Source: CAYRPN01 sp964426135
GTDB taxonomy: Bacteria; Planctomycetota; Phycisphaerae; Phycisphaerales; Phycisphaeraceae
Direction of reading: 5' to 3'
Assembly: GCA_964426135.1 (NCBI GenBank)
Contig: CAYRPN010000073.1
Coordinates: 1 to 28,099, forward strand
Length of the DNA stretch: 28,099 nucleotides
Shown here: positions 16,290 to 23,482 of the stretch, one piece after another
Layout of the letters: every line of letters starts with the position of its first letter
Numbering within the stretch: position 1 is the stretch's first letter
Translations under genes and position numbers: made by a program
Notes under the pieces: generated by a model
The model's input: only the letters and a program-made list of their open reading frames with translations
What the model was told of the DNA's origin: nothing
Databases searched by the model: none

Positions 16290-16410
16290 CGGCGTGAGGG
16301 TGTGCGAACGACCGACACCCAAGCCCGGCACACCTTCACGCTCAATACGAACACTCCGCATTCGGTCCACGGATGCGTTACACCCCCGGATTACGGGGGT
16401 TCTTTTATTT
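16290..16410 (+). ncRNA. candidate structured small RNA
   Basis: Three hairpins follow in series. The first is a 14-bp stem (16292-16305 with 16328-16341; one pair is G-U, which is stable as RNA on this strand). The second is CGCAT/ATGCG at 16357-16377. The third is a terminator stem at 16382-16400 followed by TCTTTTATTT. Inside the first, GGGTGT (16298-16303) could instead pair with ACACCC (16315-16320), so two folds compete. A weak TTGAAA (16255-16260) and TAAGAA (16280-16285) lie upstream. No known RNA family was recognised, and it could also be a 3' UTR of the upstream gene. Confidence 0.35.
16382..16410 (+). terminator. intrinsic terminator
   Basis: The stem ACCCCCG / CGGGGGT (16382-16388 and 16394-16400) has loop GATTA and a T-rich tail (TCTTTTATTT). 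It could end the RNA above or the toroid gene transcript. Confidence 0.75.
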
Positions 16411-16440
16411 CGCGGACTATTGGGGGCACGGATTCACCCC

Positions 16441-16519
16441 GTTTAGCGCCGGGGCTTGCCCCGTTCCGATTGGGTATCCCTCGTCGCCCGTCGGAGCGGG
16501 GCAAGCCCCGTCGCTAAAC
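16441..16519. repeat. 79-bp inverted repeat of the GTTTAGCG family
   Basis: The 23-nt arms (16441-16463 and 16497-16519) match with one mismatch and each contains its own GGGGCTTGCCCC hairpin. A related single arm lies at 18794-18816. Confidence 0.88.
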
Positions 16520-16562
16520 ACTACATCTCGGGCCCTAAACGCTGCTTCTGCGGCGCCAATCG

Positions 16563-17537
16563 CTACTTCCCCGCCTCCAGGTACTTGATCACCTTCTGCA
16601 GATCCGACCACACCTTCTTCCTGTTCTCCGGCGTGTACACCCGGATCAGGTACGACGGATGAAACGTCGGCATCACCGGAATCACCGGCCCCGTCGGCTG
16701 CAGGCGCGTGAACTGGTGCCAGATGCCGCGGATCGTCGTGATGCCTTTTTCCGCCTGCGTGAGCTGTTTGCTCGAAGGCCCGCCCAGGGCCACGAGCACC
16801 AACGGCTGAATCGTCTCGATCTGCCGGCGGAGAAAGTCCCAGCACGTCTCCGCCTCGATGGGCAGGGGGGTGCGGTTGCCGGGCGGCCTGCATTTCACGA
16901 CGTTGGCGATGAACACCTGTTCACGCGCCAGGCCCATCGCCGCGATCATCTCGTTGAGCTTGTCGCCTGCTTTGCCGACGAACGGCCGGCCCTGCAAGTC
17001 TTCATTCTCGCCGGGGCCTTCGCCGACGAACATGAGCTTCGCATCCACGTCGCCTTCACCGAAGACCGTGTTGTTGCGGGCCTTGCAAAGCTCACATTTC
17101 CGGCAAGTCATCACCTCGTCGCGGTTCAAAGCGTCGAGCAGCTCGACCTTTTCAGACCGACTCAGCGGCTTGCCATAGGCTGGACGGGTCGGCATCGAAT
17201 CTCCTGAAAGTTGATTGGGCGAAGCCCTCGGCAGCGGAACTTCCTTCTCGCCGAAGAGATTCACCTTCGGTGCTGTGGCGGCTGGCGGCGCATTGGATGA
17301 CTGATGCGCGGCATCGCCGGGACCTTCGGTCGCAGCGTGCGAGGCAGGCGGAGGGAGGGGGCGCGATGGCCGGGCGAACGAACCGGTCGGCGCATCGGCG
17401 GGACGAGAGAGGGCGGCTGGCGCCACCGTCGTGGCAACGACCGGCGGCGCGTCACCGCAAGGCACCGCGTCGATGCCCAGGAGGCGATCGGTGTCTACGT
17501 GCTGCCGGAGTATGCGCCGCAGGCGTGCGTCGTCCAT
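16563..17537 (-). CDS. udg: family 4 uracil-DNA glycosylase (Fe-S)
   Basis: From the ATG at 17537 the product has 324 residues. It removes uracil from DNA in base-excision repair. The catalytic domain is at about 135-322. Motif A GEGPGENED is at 172-180, followed by LQGRPFVGKAG. Motif B HPSYL is at 293-297. Four cysteines, Cys145, Cys148, Cys216 and Cys232, have the spacing (C-x2-C, then 16 residues between the last pair) of the 4Fe-4S cluster in family 4 enzymes. The N-terminal 130 residues are an extension: a short conserved-looking helix (RLRRILRQHVDTDRLLGID) and a Pro/Ala-rich linker, absent from compact thermophile enzymes. An in-frame ATG at 17612 would add 25 residues that look non-homologous. 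The gene converges on the toroid gene across a repeat-rich gap. Confidence 0.93.
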   Translation of the reverse strand: MDDARLRRILRQHVDTDRLLGIDAVPCGDAPPVVATTVAPAALSRPADAPTGSFARPSRPLPPPASHAATEGPGDAAHQSSNAPPAATAPKVNLFGEKEVPLPRASPNQLSGDSMPTRPAYGKPLSRSEKVELLDALNRDEVMTCRKCELCKARNNTVFGEGDVDAKLMFVGEGPGENEDLQGRPFVGKAGDKLNEMIAAMGLAREQVFIANVVKCRPPGNRTPLPIEAETCWDFLRRQIETIQPLVLVALGGPSSKQLTQAEKGITTIRGIWHQFTRLQPTGPVIPVMPTFHPSYLIRVYTPENRKKVWSDLQKVIKYLEAGK

Positions 17538-17679
17538 GCGGCAGAGGATAACGCGGTGGGCCGCGGTTGTCAGTGCGGCGCGGAACCCAACGCCCAGCCC
17601 GGGTGTGCCCATCCAATGTGGCGAAGCCGATGCTCACCGTTTAGGAACGGGATCGAAATAACTTCCCGGATTCAGACGC

Positions 17680-17798
17680 CAGAATTTTCATTAGGAAAGC
17701 AGGAAAAGAGGAAATGAGGAACAGAAACAGAGTGCGTCAATCGCCTGAATTGTGTCTGTTCCTGCTTTCCTCGTTTCCTCATTTCCTTAGAAATTCTG
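17680..17798. repeat. 119-bp imperfect inverted repeat, purine-rich arm
   Basis: The arms at 17680-17725 and 17755-17798 are imperfect reverse complements built on CAGAATTT, AGGAAA, GCAGGAAA and GAGGAACAGA blocks, with small gaps. The left arm is almost pure purine and the right arm almost pure pyrimidine. Confidence 0.75.
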
Positions 17799-17938
17799 AC
17801 TCGGTCAGTTGGACGAGAATCGGGAGGTTATCTCGGTCGCATTCCTTAGCCGTCGAGCCTTGCTCGACGCGAAGGACGCGAAAGACGCGATGACTCAGAA
17901 AAACTTTTCCACACCGAACAAAAATTGAATCGCGGGGC

Positions 17939-17967
17939 TTGACACGGGCCGATGTTAGGGCCATGAT
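17939..17967 (+). promoter_or_regulatory. sigma70-type promoter of the small toroid gene
   Basis: A perfect TTGACA (17939-17944) is followed after exactly 17 bp by CATGAT (17962-17967). The start would be near 17974, leaving a leader of about 50 nt with AAGGAG before the ATG. Confidence 0.65.
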
Positions 17968-18025
17968 AGGGTAAGTGGTTAGGGTTTGGATCGGGTCGCG
18001 GGATTCCCTTGCCAAGGAGCCAGCC

Positions 18026-18664
18026 ATGCTCAGCGTTTACCAGATCGAACGGTACCTGCGGGTGCGCCACTGGGACATGCTTCTGCGCGGGATCGTCCCG
18101 CTGGGCATGGAACTGCCGTTGCCCCTGCAGATTCGCCTCAGCCAGCAGCCCGTCGCCGTGATGGGTCTGGCGCTGCGGCGGGTGTGCGAACTGACCTATG
18201 GTCCCACCGCCGTGAGCCGGGAGATCGCGGCGAAGCTGCTGGCGGAGCAGCGTTCGGACGGCTCCTTCGGTGCCGCAGGCCCCGACCCCCTCGCCACCGC
18301 CGCCGCCGTCAACGCCTTGTCCGTTCTCGAGGCCAGCCAGCCCCATCATGGCCTTGCCGAAGTGCCTGCCGCCATCGATCGGGCGTTGATCGTCCTGGCC
18401 GCCATGCAGGACGACGACGGCCTGTTCAATGCCCCCGACGACCGCACCGACGACGACCGCGCCGCCAGCGCCGCCTTCGTGCTCGCCATCCTCGCCGGCA
18501 ATGACGCTTTCCGCCGGTGTGTACGTTTTGCCGACCTGATGACCTGGTTCGACGAGCGTGCCGAGAGCCTGCCCGACGCCACCGCCGACTTCTGGCGACT
18601 CGCCCGCATCGATACCCCCGTGGAAGCCATGTCCAGCCCGCAGTTGGCCGCCATTGCCGCGTGA
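18026..18664 (+). CDS. small toroid-repeat (terpene-cyclase-like) protein, function unknown
   Basis: From the ATG at 18026, which has AAGGAG six nt upstream, the product is 212 residues without a signal peptide, so probably cytosolic. It contains at least two prenyltransferase/squalene-cyclase-type repeats: AAKLLAEQRSDGSFGAAGPDPLATAAAVNAL in two pieces (about 69-99) and ALIVLAAMQDDDGLFNAPDD (about 119-138). Each ends in the Q-x3-DG-F/L turn of alpha/alpha toroids. The N-terminal MLSVYQIERYLRVRHWDMLLRG is not recognised. It is too short to close a full six-hairpin toroid, so it may dimerise or be a partial fold. No catalytic DxDD motif is seen. A G-rich repeat begins directly after the stop. 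The strong promoter and Shine-Dalgarno favour this strand over an equally long minus-strand reading. Confidence 0.75.
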   Translation: MLSVYQIERYLRVRHWDMLLRGIVPLGMELPLPLQIRLSQQPVAVMGLALRRVCELTYGPTAVSREIAAKLLAEQRSDGSFGAAGPDPLATAAAVNALSVLEASQPHHGLAEVPAAIDRALIVLAAMQDDDGLFNAPDDRTDDDRAASAAFVLAILAGNDAFRRCVRFADLMTWFDERAESLPDATADFWRLARIDTPVEAMSSPQLAAIAA

Positions 18665-18740
18665 GTGGAAGGGAGGGGTGCCGGGTGGAAGGGAGGGGGC
18701 TAGGTGGAAGGGAAGGGCGCTGGGTGGAAGGGAAGGGTGC
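18665..18740. repeat. G-rich tandem repeat, G-quadruplex candidate
   Basis: Four imperfect copies of a GGTGGAAGGGAGGGG-like unit of about 18 nt start right at the stop codon of the small toroid gene. Runs of three or more G with short spacers occur at least eight times on the plus strand. Confidence 0.8.
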
Positions 18741-18757
18741 CCGTGGTAGAGACGCGA

Positions 18758-18816
18758 AAGGATCGGCCGTTTAGCGGTGGACAAGGATCGGCCGTTTAGC
18801 GACGCGGCTTGCCGCG
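18758..18816. repeat. GTTTAGCG-family repeat copies
   Basis: Two 19-bp direct repeats 25 bp apart lead into an arm at 18794-18816 that matches the arms at 16441-16519 except in the hairpin, where GGGG/CCCC has become GCGG/CCGC. Confidence 0.8.
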
Positions 18817-19039
18817 CTGGATCGGTGGAGCGCCGAGGCGATGGGTGCTGGCAAGGACGGCAGGCCGCGGCGAATGACGAGCAGAGCAAGCGGTGAAGAT
18901 GAGCCGCGTGTGCCGTGCGGGTTTGCGCGCGGTGGTTCTCCCGTTTCTACCCCCGGCGGAGCCGGGGGCTTATGGCGAGATGCCCTTTGAGTTCGCGGCG
19001 ATTCCGTCGATCACGCTCATGCGCGGCGACTGCCGGCCA

Positions 19040-22000
19040 TCATTTCAGCGACGCCAAATACACCAGGAGGTCCCGCATCTCACGCAGGGTCATCGCCGCG
19101 TGCAGGCCTTCCGGCATGATGGAAGTCTTCAGCGCCTCGCGCGATTCGACTTCAGCGGGCTGAAACGAGACAGCTTTGCCGTTCGTGTCGGACCAGATCT
19201 GCGTGCCGTCGGGCGATGGGCCGACGTACATGAGGACGAGCTCCTCGCCATCGGTTTTCTTCACGCGGGATGCGGTGAAGCGCGGGGCGATTTCCTTGCT
19301 CGGCTGCAGGATCGATTCGAGCAGTCGTTCGCGGGTCAGCGTTTTGCCGATCGTGGAAAGATCAGGCCCCGCCTCCCCGCCGCGGCCGGCGACGGTGTGG
19401 CAGCGGAAGCACCCGCCCGCCTTCAGGCTGAAGAACACGCGCTCACCGGGGGAACTTGCAAACGCTTGCGCCTTTGCCTCATTCTCCTGCGTTTTTTCCT
19501 GCGCCTTCGCATCATCCCCTTCCTTCCTCTGCTCCTTCACATCCGTCGCAGGTGCGTCCTCCTTCTCCTTCGGCAACGCATCGAGCAGCTTCAACCACGC
19601 GGCCACATCAGTCGCCGGCGGACGTGCCGCGACTTTGGCGGGATCGAGCGCCTTGTCCACCGCCTCCGTCCACGCCGCGTCCTTGCCGATGGCGGTCAGC
19701 GCGGCCTTGTGCGCTTCCTTGATCGCGATGCCGCGCAGATTCCGCAGCGCGTCGCCGCGCAAGGCGGGCGTCGCCGCCAGTTGCACGAGCAGCGCGGCGT
19801 CCTCGGCGCTCTCCCCGTTCAAGCCTGCGATCGCCTCGGTGCGCACGTCGATGGGTTGCTTGTCATCCTTCGCCAGGGCCGACAGTGCGGCGGCGCGTTT
19901 TTTCGAGTCTTCGCCTTTCAGTTCCTTCTCACCGCCGGTCCAGCCCGCATCGCGCAGCGTGCGCACCGCTTCGAGGCGAAGGCGGGCGTCCTCCTGTTCC
20001 ACAAGCTTCTGCAATGCGTCGAACTTCAGCGCGGGATTATTCGCCGGCAGCATGCGCAGCGCCGCCGCACGGGTGGCCGCCGGCGTCTTGTCGCCGAAGA
20101 CGAGGCGTTCGAGATACCACCGCCCGCCGACGTGATCCGCCGACTGCGGCTTGCCGCCGTCGAGCATGTCCAAAGCAGCAAGCGTCGCGGCGAAAAGGCG
20201 CGGGGTGGTGTCGGGGCGGGAGAGAGAATCAAGCAGAGCCTGGCGATACTTTTCGAGTCTTGCCTCGGCGATCCATTGAATTGCCGCAAATCGAATATCA
20301 GCGTGGCGAGCTTTCAAATAGTCGGGGATGCTAGCCTGCGAAGCCTCCTGTCCACTGGCCTGTTGCATTCGGATGAACGCGACCACGCCGCCCCATTTGT
20401 TGATGAGCGGATTAGTGTGCACATCGAGCAGGGTGGATTCCAGATTGGGAGTGCGAACCAGCAGGTCGTTGATCCACGAAGCTCGAAAAAGTCGCTGGAT
20501 CGCGGCGTGTTGTGCGAAAGGGTCCGAAAGATTGATGAACCACTCCTGCTTGGACGCCTCCTGTTTTCCATGCTGAAGCGTCGCGCCAAGAATCGCAAGA
20601 TCAGATCTGGCGAGCATCTCGGTCATTTCGGGTGGCGCCTGGTCAGCAACCATGCCCGCGACGAGAACGCGCAGGTCAGCGGAGTCTTTCGTGAAAAGCC
20701 TGCCGACCAACGCATCGTTCATCTTGCCTGCGGTGGCGAGGCTAACCGCGGCAACGGCAAGTGTTCGAGCAGATTCCGCGGCGGCGCTCAAGACTGCTTG
20801 GAGCGAGGCTTGTCCCATCGGCGACTTTACAAGTTCCCGTGCCGCCTTCTCCCGCGTCGCCCGATGCCTCGACAGAATCGCCTTCTCCGGCTCCTTCACC
20901 GGATCGGGCCTGTCCGTCTTCTTCTCCTCCTTCGCGCTCAATCGCCAGATGCGGCCTTTGCCGTGGACGTTGTACGACTTGTCGACCCAGTCGCTGAAAT
21001 AGATCGAGCCATCAGGCGCGAGCGTGATGCCGACGGGGCGGAAGTTGTCGCCGCCGGTGACGATCGGCTCCATCTTGCTCGTGAAGCTCGCGCCGTGCGG
21101 CTTGAGGCGATAGCGTTCGATGCGGTGATCGCCCCAACTCGTGACCAGCAGCGTGCCCAGGTAATCGTCGGGCAGATTGTCTGACTCGTACGCAAGCATG
21201 CCGCTGGGCGCTTCGCCGGTGCCGGCGACCATCGGGAGCGTGCCGGGAATCTCGCCGTTCCAACTGGTGAAGGGATGCAGGCCCTTGCGACCGTACTTGA
21301 AGCGATAGCCGTAGTCGCCGCCTTCGACGATGTGCAGCAGCCGGCAGGGCGGCCGCGAGTCGGGATCGTTGTCCACGGCGAAGCACCGGCCGAAGGCGTC
21401 GAAGGTGATGTCGAATGGATTCCAGAAACCGGTGGCGACGCGGCGGAGTTTGTTGCCGTCCTTGTCGCAGGAGTAAATGTTGCCGCCCTCGCCGCCGCCT
21501 TCGAGCGTGACGCCGTCGGCGCCGATGAGCTTGTAGGGTTCGCCGAGGTTTTCACCGAAGCCGAAGTACATGTCGCCTTTGAAATCGAACGTGATGCCCG
21601 CAAGGCCGTTGTGCGGGTAATCGCCCTTCGTGTCGAGCTTCACAATCGTGGTGCGCTCGTCGGCGACGCCGTCGTTGTTGGTGTCGCGCAGGCGGAAGAT
21701 TTCACGGCGCGTGGCGGCGTAGAGCGGCGCGGTTTTGCCGGCGTCACCGGGGGCATCGTGGCGCGAGAGCCGAATGCTCATCAGGTGGCGTTCGCCGACA
21801 TGAAAGTTGGTGATGCGGTCGGCCTTGTGATCGCCGTTGAGGTCTTCGTAGACACGAACGCGGTCGCCGCTGGGGCCGGTGTAGTTGCCCGGCGGAAAAT
21901 GCGTGTGCGATTCGATGACGTAAAGCTTGCCCGCGTCGTCCATGTCGATGGCGATGGGCGTGCTGATGTCCGGGTGCTGGGCGACGAGTTCGATCTTCAG

Positions 22001-22090
22001 GCGCTCGTCGTTGACCTGCGGCAGCGCGATCGGCTGGGCGGATGTCGGAACAGCCACGAGAAGAAGGGCGAAACAAGCGAGGGTGCGCAT
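19040..22090 (-). CDS. planctomycete-type membrane-bound dehydrogenase with HEAT repeats and C-terminal cytochrome domain
   Basis: From the ATG at 22090 the product has 1016 residues with a signal peptide (1-18, ending VPTSA-Q). Residues about 25-400 form a sugar-dehydrogenase-like beta-propeller typical of the Pirellula/Verrucomicrobium family (PGNYTGPSGDRVRVYEDLNGD, GFWNPFDITFDAFGRCFAVDND, RPVGITLAPDGSIYFSDWVD, each shown in part). HEAT-like helical repeats fill about 410-830. A Lys/Glu/Gln-rich linker follows at about 845-885. The C-terminal PVC-type heme domain has CFRCH at 894-898 and a likely distal Met992 in SIMPEGL. It probably oxidises a sugar or polyol in the periplasm and passes electrons to the bound heme; the substrate is unknown. 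An in-frame ATG at 22138 would put 16 polar residues before the signal peptide and is not favoured. A 67-bp inverted repeat lies in its upstream region. Confidence 0.9.
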   Translation of the reverse strand: MRTLACFALLLVAVPTSAQPIALPQVNDERLKIELVAQHPDISTPIAIDMDDAGKLYVIESHTHFPPGNYTGPSGDRVRVYEDLNGDHKADRITNFHVGERHLMSIRLSRHDAPGDAGKTAPLYAATRREIFRLRDTNNDGVADERTTIVKLDTKGDYPHNGLAGITFDFKGDMYFGFGENLGEPYKLIGADGVTLEGGGEGGNIYSCDKDGNKLRRVATGFWNPFDITFDAFGRCFAVDNDPDSRPPCRLLHIVEGGDYGYRFKYGRKGLHPFTSWNGEIPGTLPMVAGTGEAPSGMLAYESDNLPDDYLGTLLVTSWGDHRIERYRLKPHGASFTSKMEPIVTGGDNFRPVGITLAPDGSIYFSDWVDKSYNVHGKGRIWRLSAKEEKKTDRPDPVKEPEKAILSRHRATREKAARELVKSPMGQASLQAVLSAAAESARTLAVAAVSLATAGKMNDALVGRLFTKDSADLRVLVAGMVADQAPPEMTEMLARSDLAILGATLQHGKQEASKQEWFINLSDPFAQHAAIQRLFRASWINDLLVRTPNLESTLLDVHTNPLINKWGGVVAFIRMQQASGQEASQASIPDYLKARHADIRFAAIQWIAEARLEKYRQALLDSLSRPDTTPRLFAATLAALDMLDGGKPQSADHVGGRWYLERLVFGDKTPAATRAAALRMLPANNPALKFDALQKLVEQEDARLRLEAVRTLRDAGWTGGEKELKGEDSKKRAAALSALAKDDKQPIDVRTEAIAGLNGESAEDAALLVQLAATPALRGDALRNLRGIAIKEAHKAALTAIGKDAAWTEAVDKALDPAKVAARPPATDVAAWLKLLDALPKEKEDAPATDVKEQRKEGDDAKAQEKTQENEAKAQAFASSPGERVFFSLKAGGCFRCHTVAGRGGEAGPDLSTIGKTLTRERLLESILQPSKEIAPRFTASRVKKTDGEELVLMYVGPSPDGTQIWSDTNGKAVSFQPAEVESREALKTSIMPEGLHAAMTLREMRDLLVYLASLK

Positions 22091-22159
22091 GGTGAGTGTC
22101 CAGGAATGATTGTCTGTTCCACTGAAGGGCCCGCGCATGAGCGGCCGAAACGAATGAGC

Positions 22160-22226
22160 CTCGCGCCAAGGCGCAAAGCTCGCAATGAATCCCGCTGCCT
22201 TCGCGAGCTTTGCCCCTTTACGCGAG
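22160..22226. repeat. 67-bp inverted repeat upstream of the dehydrogenase
   Basis: The 24-nt arms (22160-22183 and 22203-22226) match with three mismatches, reading CTCGCG then AAGG then GCAAAGCTCGC. It lies 70 bp before the dehydrogenase start and would form a hairpin in its leader if transcribed from further up. Confidence 0.85.
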
Positions 22227-22281
22227 ATTCACTCCATGACTTGAACTGTCACAACTGATGCATGCGCAGCGCCTGCAACGT

Positions 22282-22298
22282 GGTGGGCATTGCCCACC
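22282..22298. repeat. 17-bp palindrome GGTGGGCA-T-TGCCCACC
   Basis: A perfect 8-bp palindrome with a 1-nt centre, followed by CTACGAAGGG, lies between two minus-strand genes. It may serve as the end of the nuclease transcript, though no T-run follows. Confidence 0.75.
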
Positions 22299-22324
22299 CT
22301 ACGAAGGGCGATTGTAGTGCACGA

Positions 22325-23218
22325 TCACTTTTTCCCGTCATCATCCTGCGCCGCCCGATCCACGTACGCGGGGATCACGACCTTCTTCGATTGCTCCCAC
22401 GCCGTCAGCATCAGCGACGCGGTGAGCTTCGTCGAAGCGGCGGCACGCTCCAGCGCGAACTGACGCACCTTCGCGTCCAGTTCGCCTTTCTGCTTGACGG
22501 CTGGCAGCCGTTGCTCCATCTCGTAAACCTTGTCGACCAGCGCGTGCGACGCATCGATCTCCGCCAGCACCGCGGCGAAAGCGTCATCAAACGCACGCAC
22601 GTCCTTCGCTTCGACCGCGATGTCGTCCGGCTTGAAACGGAAGAGCAGGTCATCGACCTTGGCGTGAATGCCGGTGTTGCTCGATTTGCCGTCGACCGCG
22701 CGGCCGTTGAAATGAATCGTCGTGTGCAAGGGCTGATGCAGGTCCGATGCGTAGTGCGCGAGATAGCCGGCATAAACCAGGCACTTGATCTTCACGTGCG
22801 GATTGTCGGGCCACTTGCGATGTTCGGCGAAGGCGATCGTCAACGCTTCCGTCCATTCCGTCAGCGAGTACGGCAGCAGGCCCACCTTCTCCGGCGATTG
22901 CTTGAGCTCCGCCAGCATCAGCACATACTGCGAGCGCAGCTTCGGCGGCTTGCGGCCCTGCAGCAGTTCCATGTCGATGAAATGCTCCGGCGCGATGGTG
23001 TTGCTGAGCCGGGGCGCCGCGGGGTTCCGCATCATGTCCGGATCGATGCTCACGTGGGCGATGGTCGCTGCTCCGTCTCGGAAAAAAGCCGGTACGCTGT
23101 CGGGCAGCACGCGCACCGCCTTCATCGCGATCAGGTGATGCCCCTCGTGATGCCAGGCGAACGAAAGCGGCGCGGCGGCGATGGCGAGAACGAACGCGAG
23201 GGTGGGCAGGATTCGCAT
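22325..23218 (-). CDS. secreted S1/P1-type zinc nuclease
   Basis: From the ATG at 23218 the product has 297 residues with a signal peptide (1-21, ending PLSFA). Cleavage there leaves Trp22 as the mature N-terminus, which is exactly what S1/P1 nucleases need because the Trp amino group binds zinc. The other metal ligands line up by spacing: His27, Asp59 or Asp61, His79 (PEHFID), His155-x3-Asp159-x5-His165 (AHYASDLHQPLH), and His185-x3-Asp189 (GIHAKVDD). The trinuclear zinc centre cleaves single-stranded nucleic acid and 3'-nucleotides, giving extracellular or periplasmic nucleotide scavenging; a phospholipase C-like activity shares the fold. GGAG lies 9 nt before the start. A 44-residue in-frame extension upstream is rejected. 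The gene is divergent from the DUF1549/DUF1553 gene. Confidence 0.9.
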   Translation of the reverse strand: MRILPTLAFVLAIAAAPLSFAWHHEGHHLIAMKAVRVLPDSVPAFFRDGAATIAHVSIDPDMMRNPAAPRLSNTIAPEHFIDMELLQGRKPPKLRSQYVLMLAELKQSPEKVGLLPYSLTEWTEALTIAFAEHRKWPDNPHVKIKCLVYAGYLAHYASDLHQPLHTTIHFNGRAVDGKSSNTGIHAKVDDLLFRFKPDDIAVEAKDVRAFDDAFAAVLAEIDASHALVDKVYEMEQRLPAVKQKGELDAKVRQFALERAAASTKLTASLMLTAWEQSKKVVIPAYVDRAAQDDDGKK

Positions 23219-23264
23219 GGGGACAAACTCCGGGATTGCCGTTGGTGCCCTGTGGAGAGAGCGG

Positions 23265-23406
23265 GAACTTATTTCGGGTGGCTGGGGCGGAATCCCCGGC
23301 TGGGCGCGCGGACGTTGAAAGAACGCGGAAATGGTGATTCGTAAGAGCAAGGTTCACTCGGCCGGGGCTTGCGCAGTGCCTTCAGCCCCAGCCACCCGAA
23401 AAGTTC
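23265..23406. repeat. 142-bp inverted repeat between divergent genes
   Basis: The arms at 23265-23288 and 23385-23406 share GAACTT and a perfect 16-bp TTCGGGTGGCTGGGGC, offset by 2 nt. Inner CCCCGGC and GCCGGGG blocks form a second nested stem. It fills most of the space between the nuclease and DUF1549/DUF1553 starts. Confidence 0.85.
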
Positions 23407-23470
23407 TCAGGCTCGGAGCCGGGGGCTGACGACGGCCTGCAATTTCGTTTCGTCTTGCGGTCCGTGCCGA

Positions 23471-23476
23471 TACGAT
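23471..23476 (+). promoter_or_regulatory. -10-like hexamer at the DUF1549/DUF1553 gene start
   Basis: TACGAT ends 6 nt before the ATG at 23483; TTTCGT at 23447-23452 is a weak -35 with an 18-bp spacer. Use of this site would yield a leaderless mRNA. Confidence 0.4.
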
Positions 23477-23482
23477 AACCAC

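Larger units (their letters stand above)
16050..16562. other. convergent intergenic region with structured RNA candidate and repeats
   Basis: These 513 bp between the toroid gene and udg contain no credible protein gene. They hold a series of hairpins ending in a terminator (16290-16410) and a 79-bp inverted repeat (16441-16519). Nothing recognisable is seen at 16050-16250. Confidence 0.65.
17538..18025. other. divergent promoter region with inverted repeat
   Basis: These 488 bp lie between the starts of udg (-) and the small toroid gene (+). They contain a 119-bp imperfect inverted repeat (17680-17798), a hairpin CGTCGAGC/GCTCGACG at 17851-17869, and a sigma70-type promoter at 17939-17967. 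No protein gene is supported. Confidence 0.65.
18665..19039. other. gene-free region between converging genes, repeats only
   Basis: These 375 bp hold the G-rich array, two direct 19-bp copies of AAGGATCGGCCGTTTAGCG (18758-18776 and 18783-18801), a GTTTAGCG-family arm (18794-18816), and a strong hairpin CCCCCGGC/GCCGGGGG at 18950-18968 that may mark the end of the minus-strand dehydrogenase transcript. No T-run follows the hairpin on either strand. Confidence 0.65.

Noticed and set aside
17846..18889. 347-residue minus-strand frame covering the small toroid gene
   Set aside because: The plus-strand gene has a near-consensus promoter, a Shine-Dalgarno and recognisable QxxDG repeats; the minus frame has Gly/His-rich antisense composition only.
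18893..21184. 763-residue open frame on the plus strand opposite the dehydrogenase
   Set aside because: It is a shadow of the minus-strand gene, with no recognisable domain and an Arg/Leu/His-biased composition.
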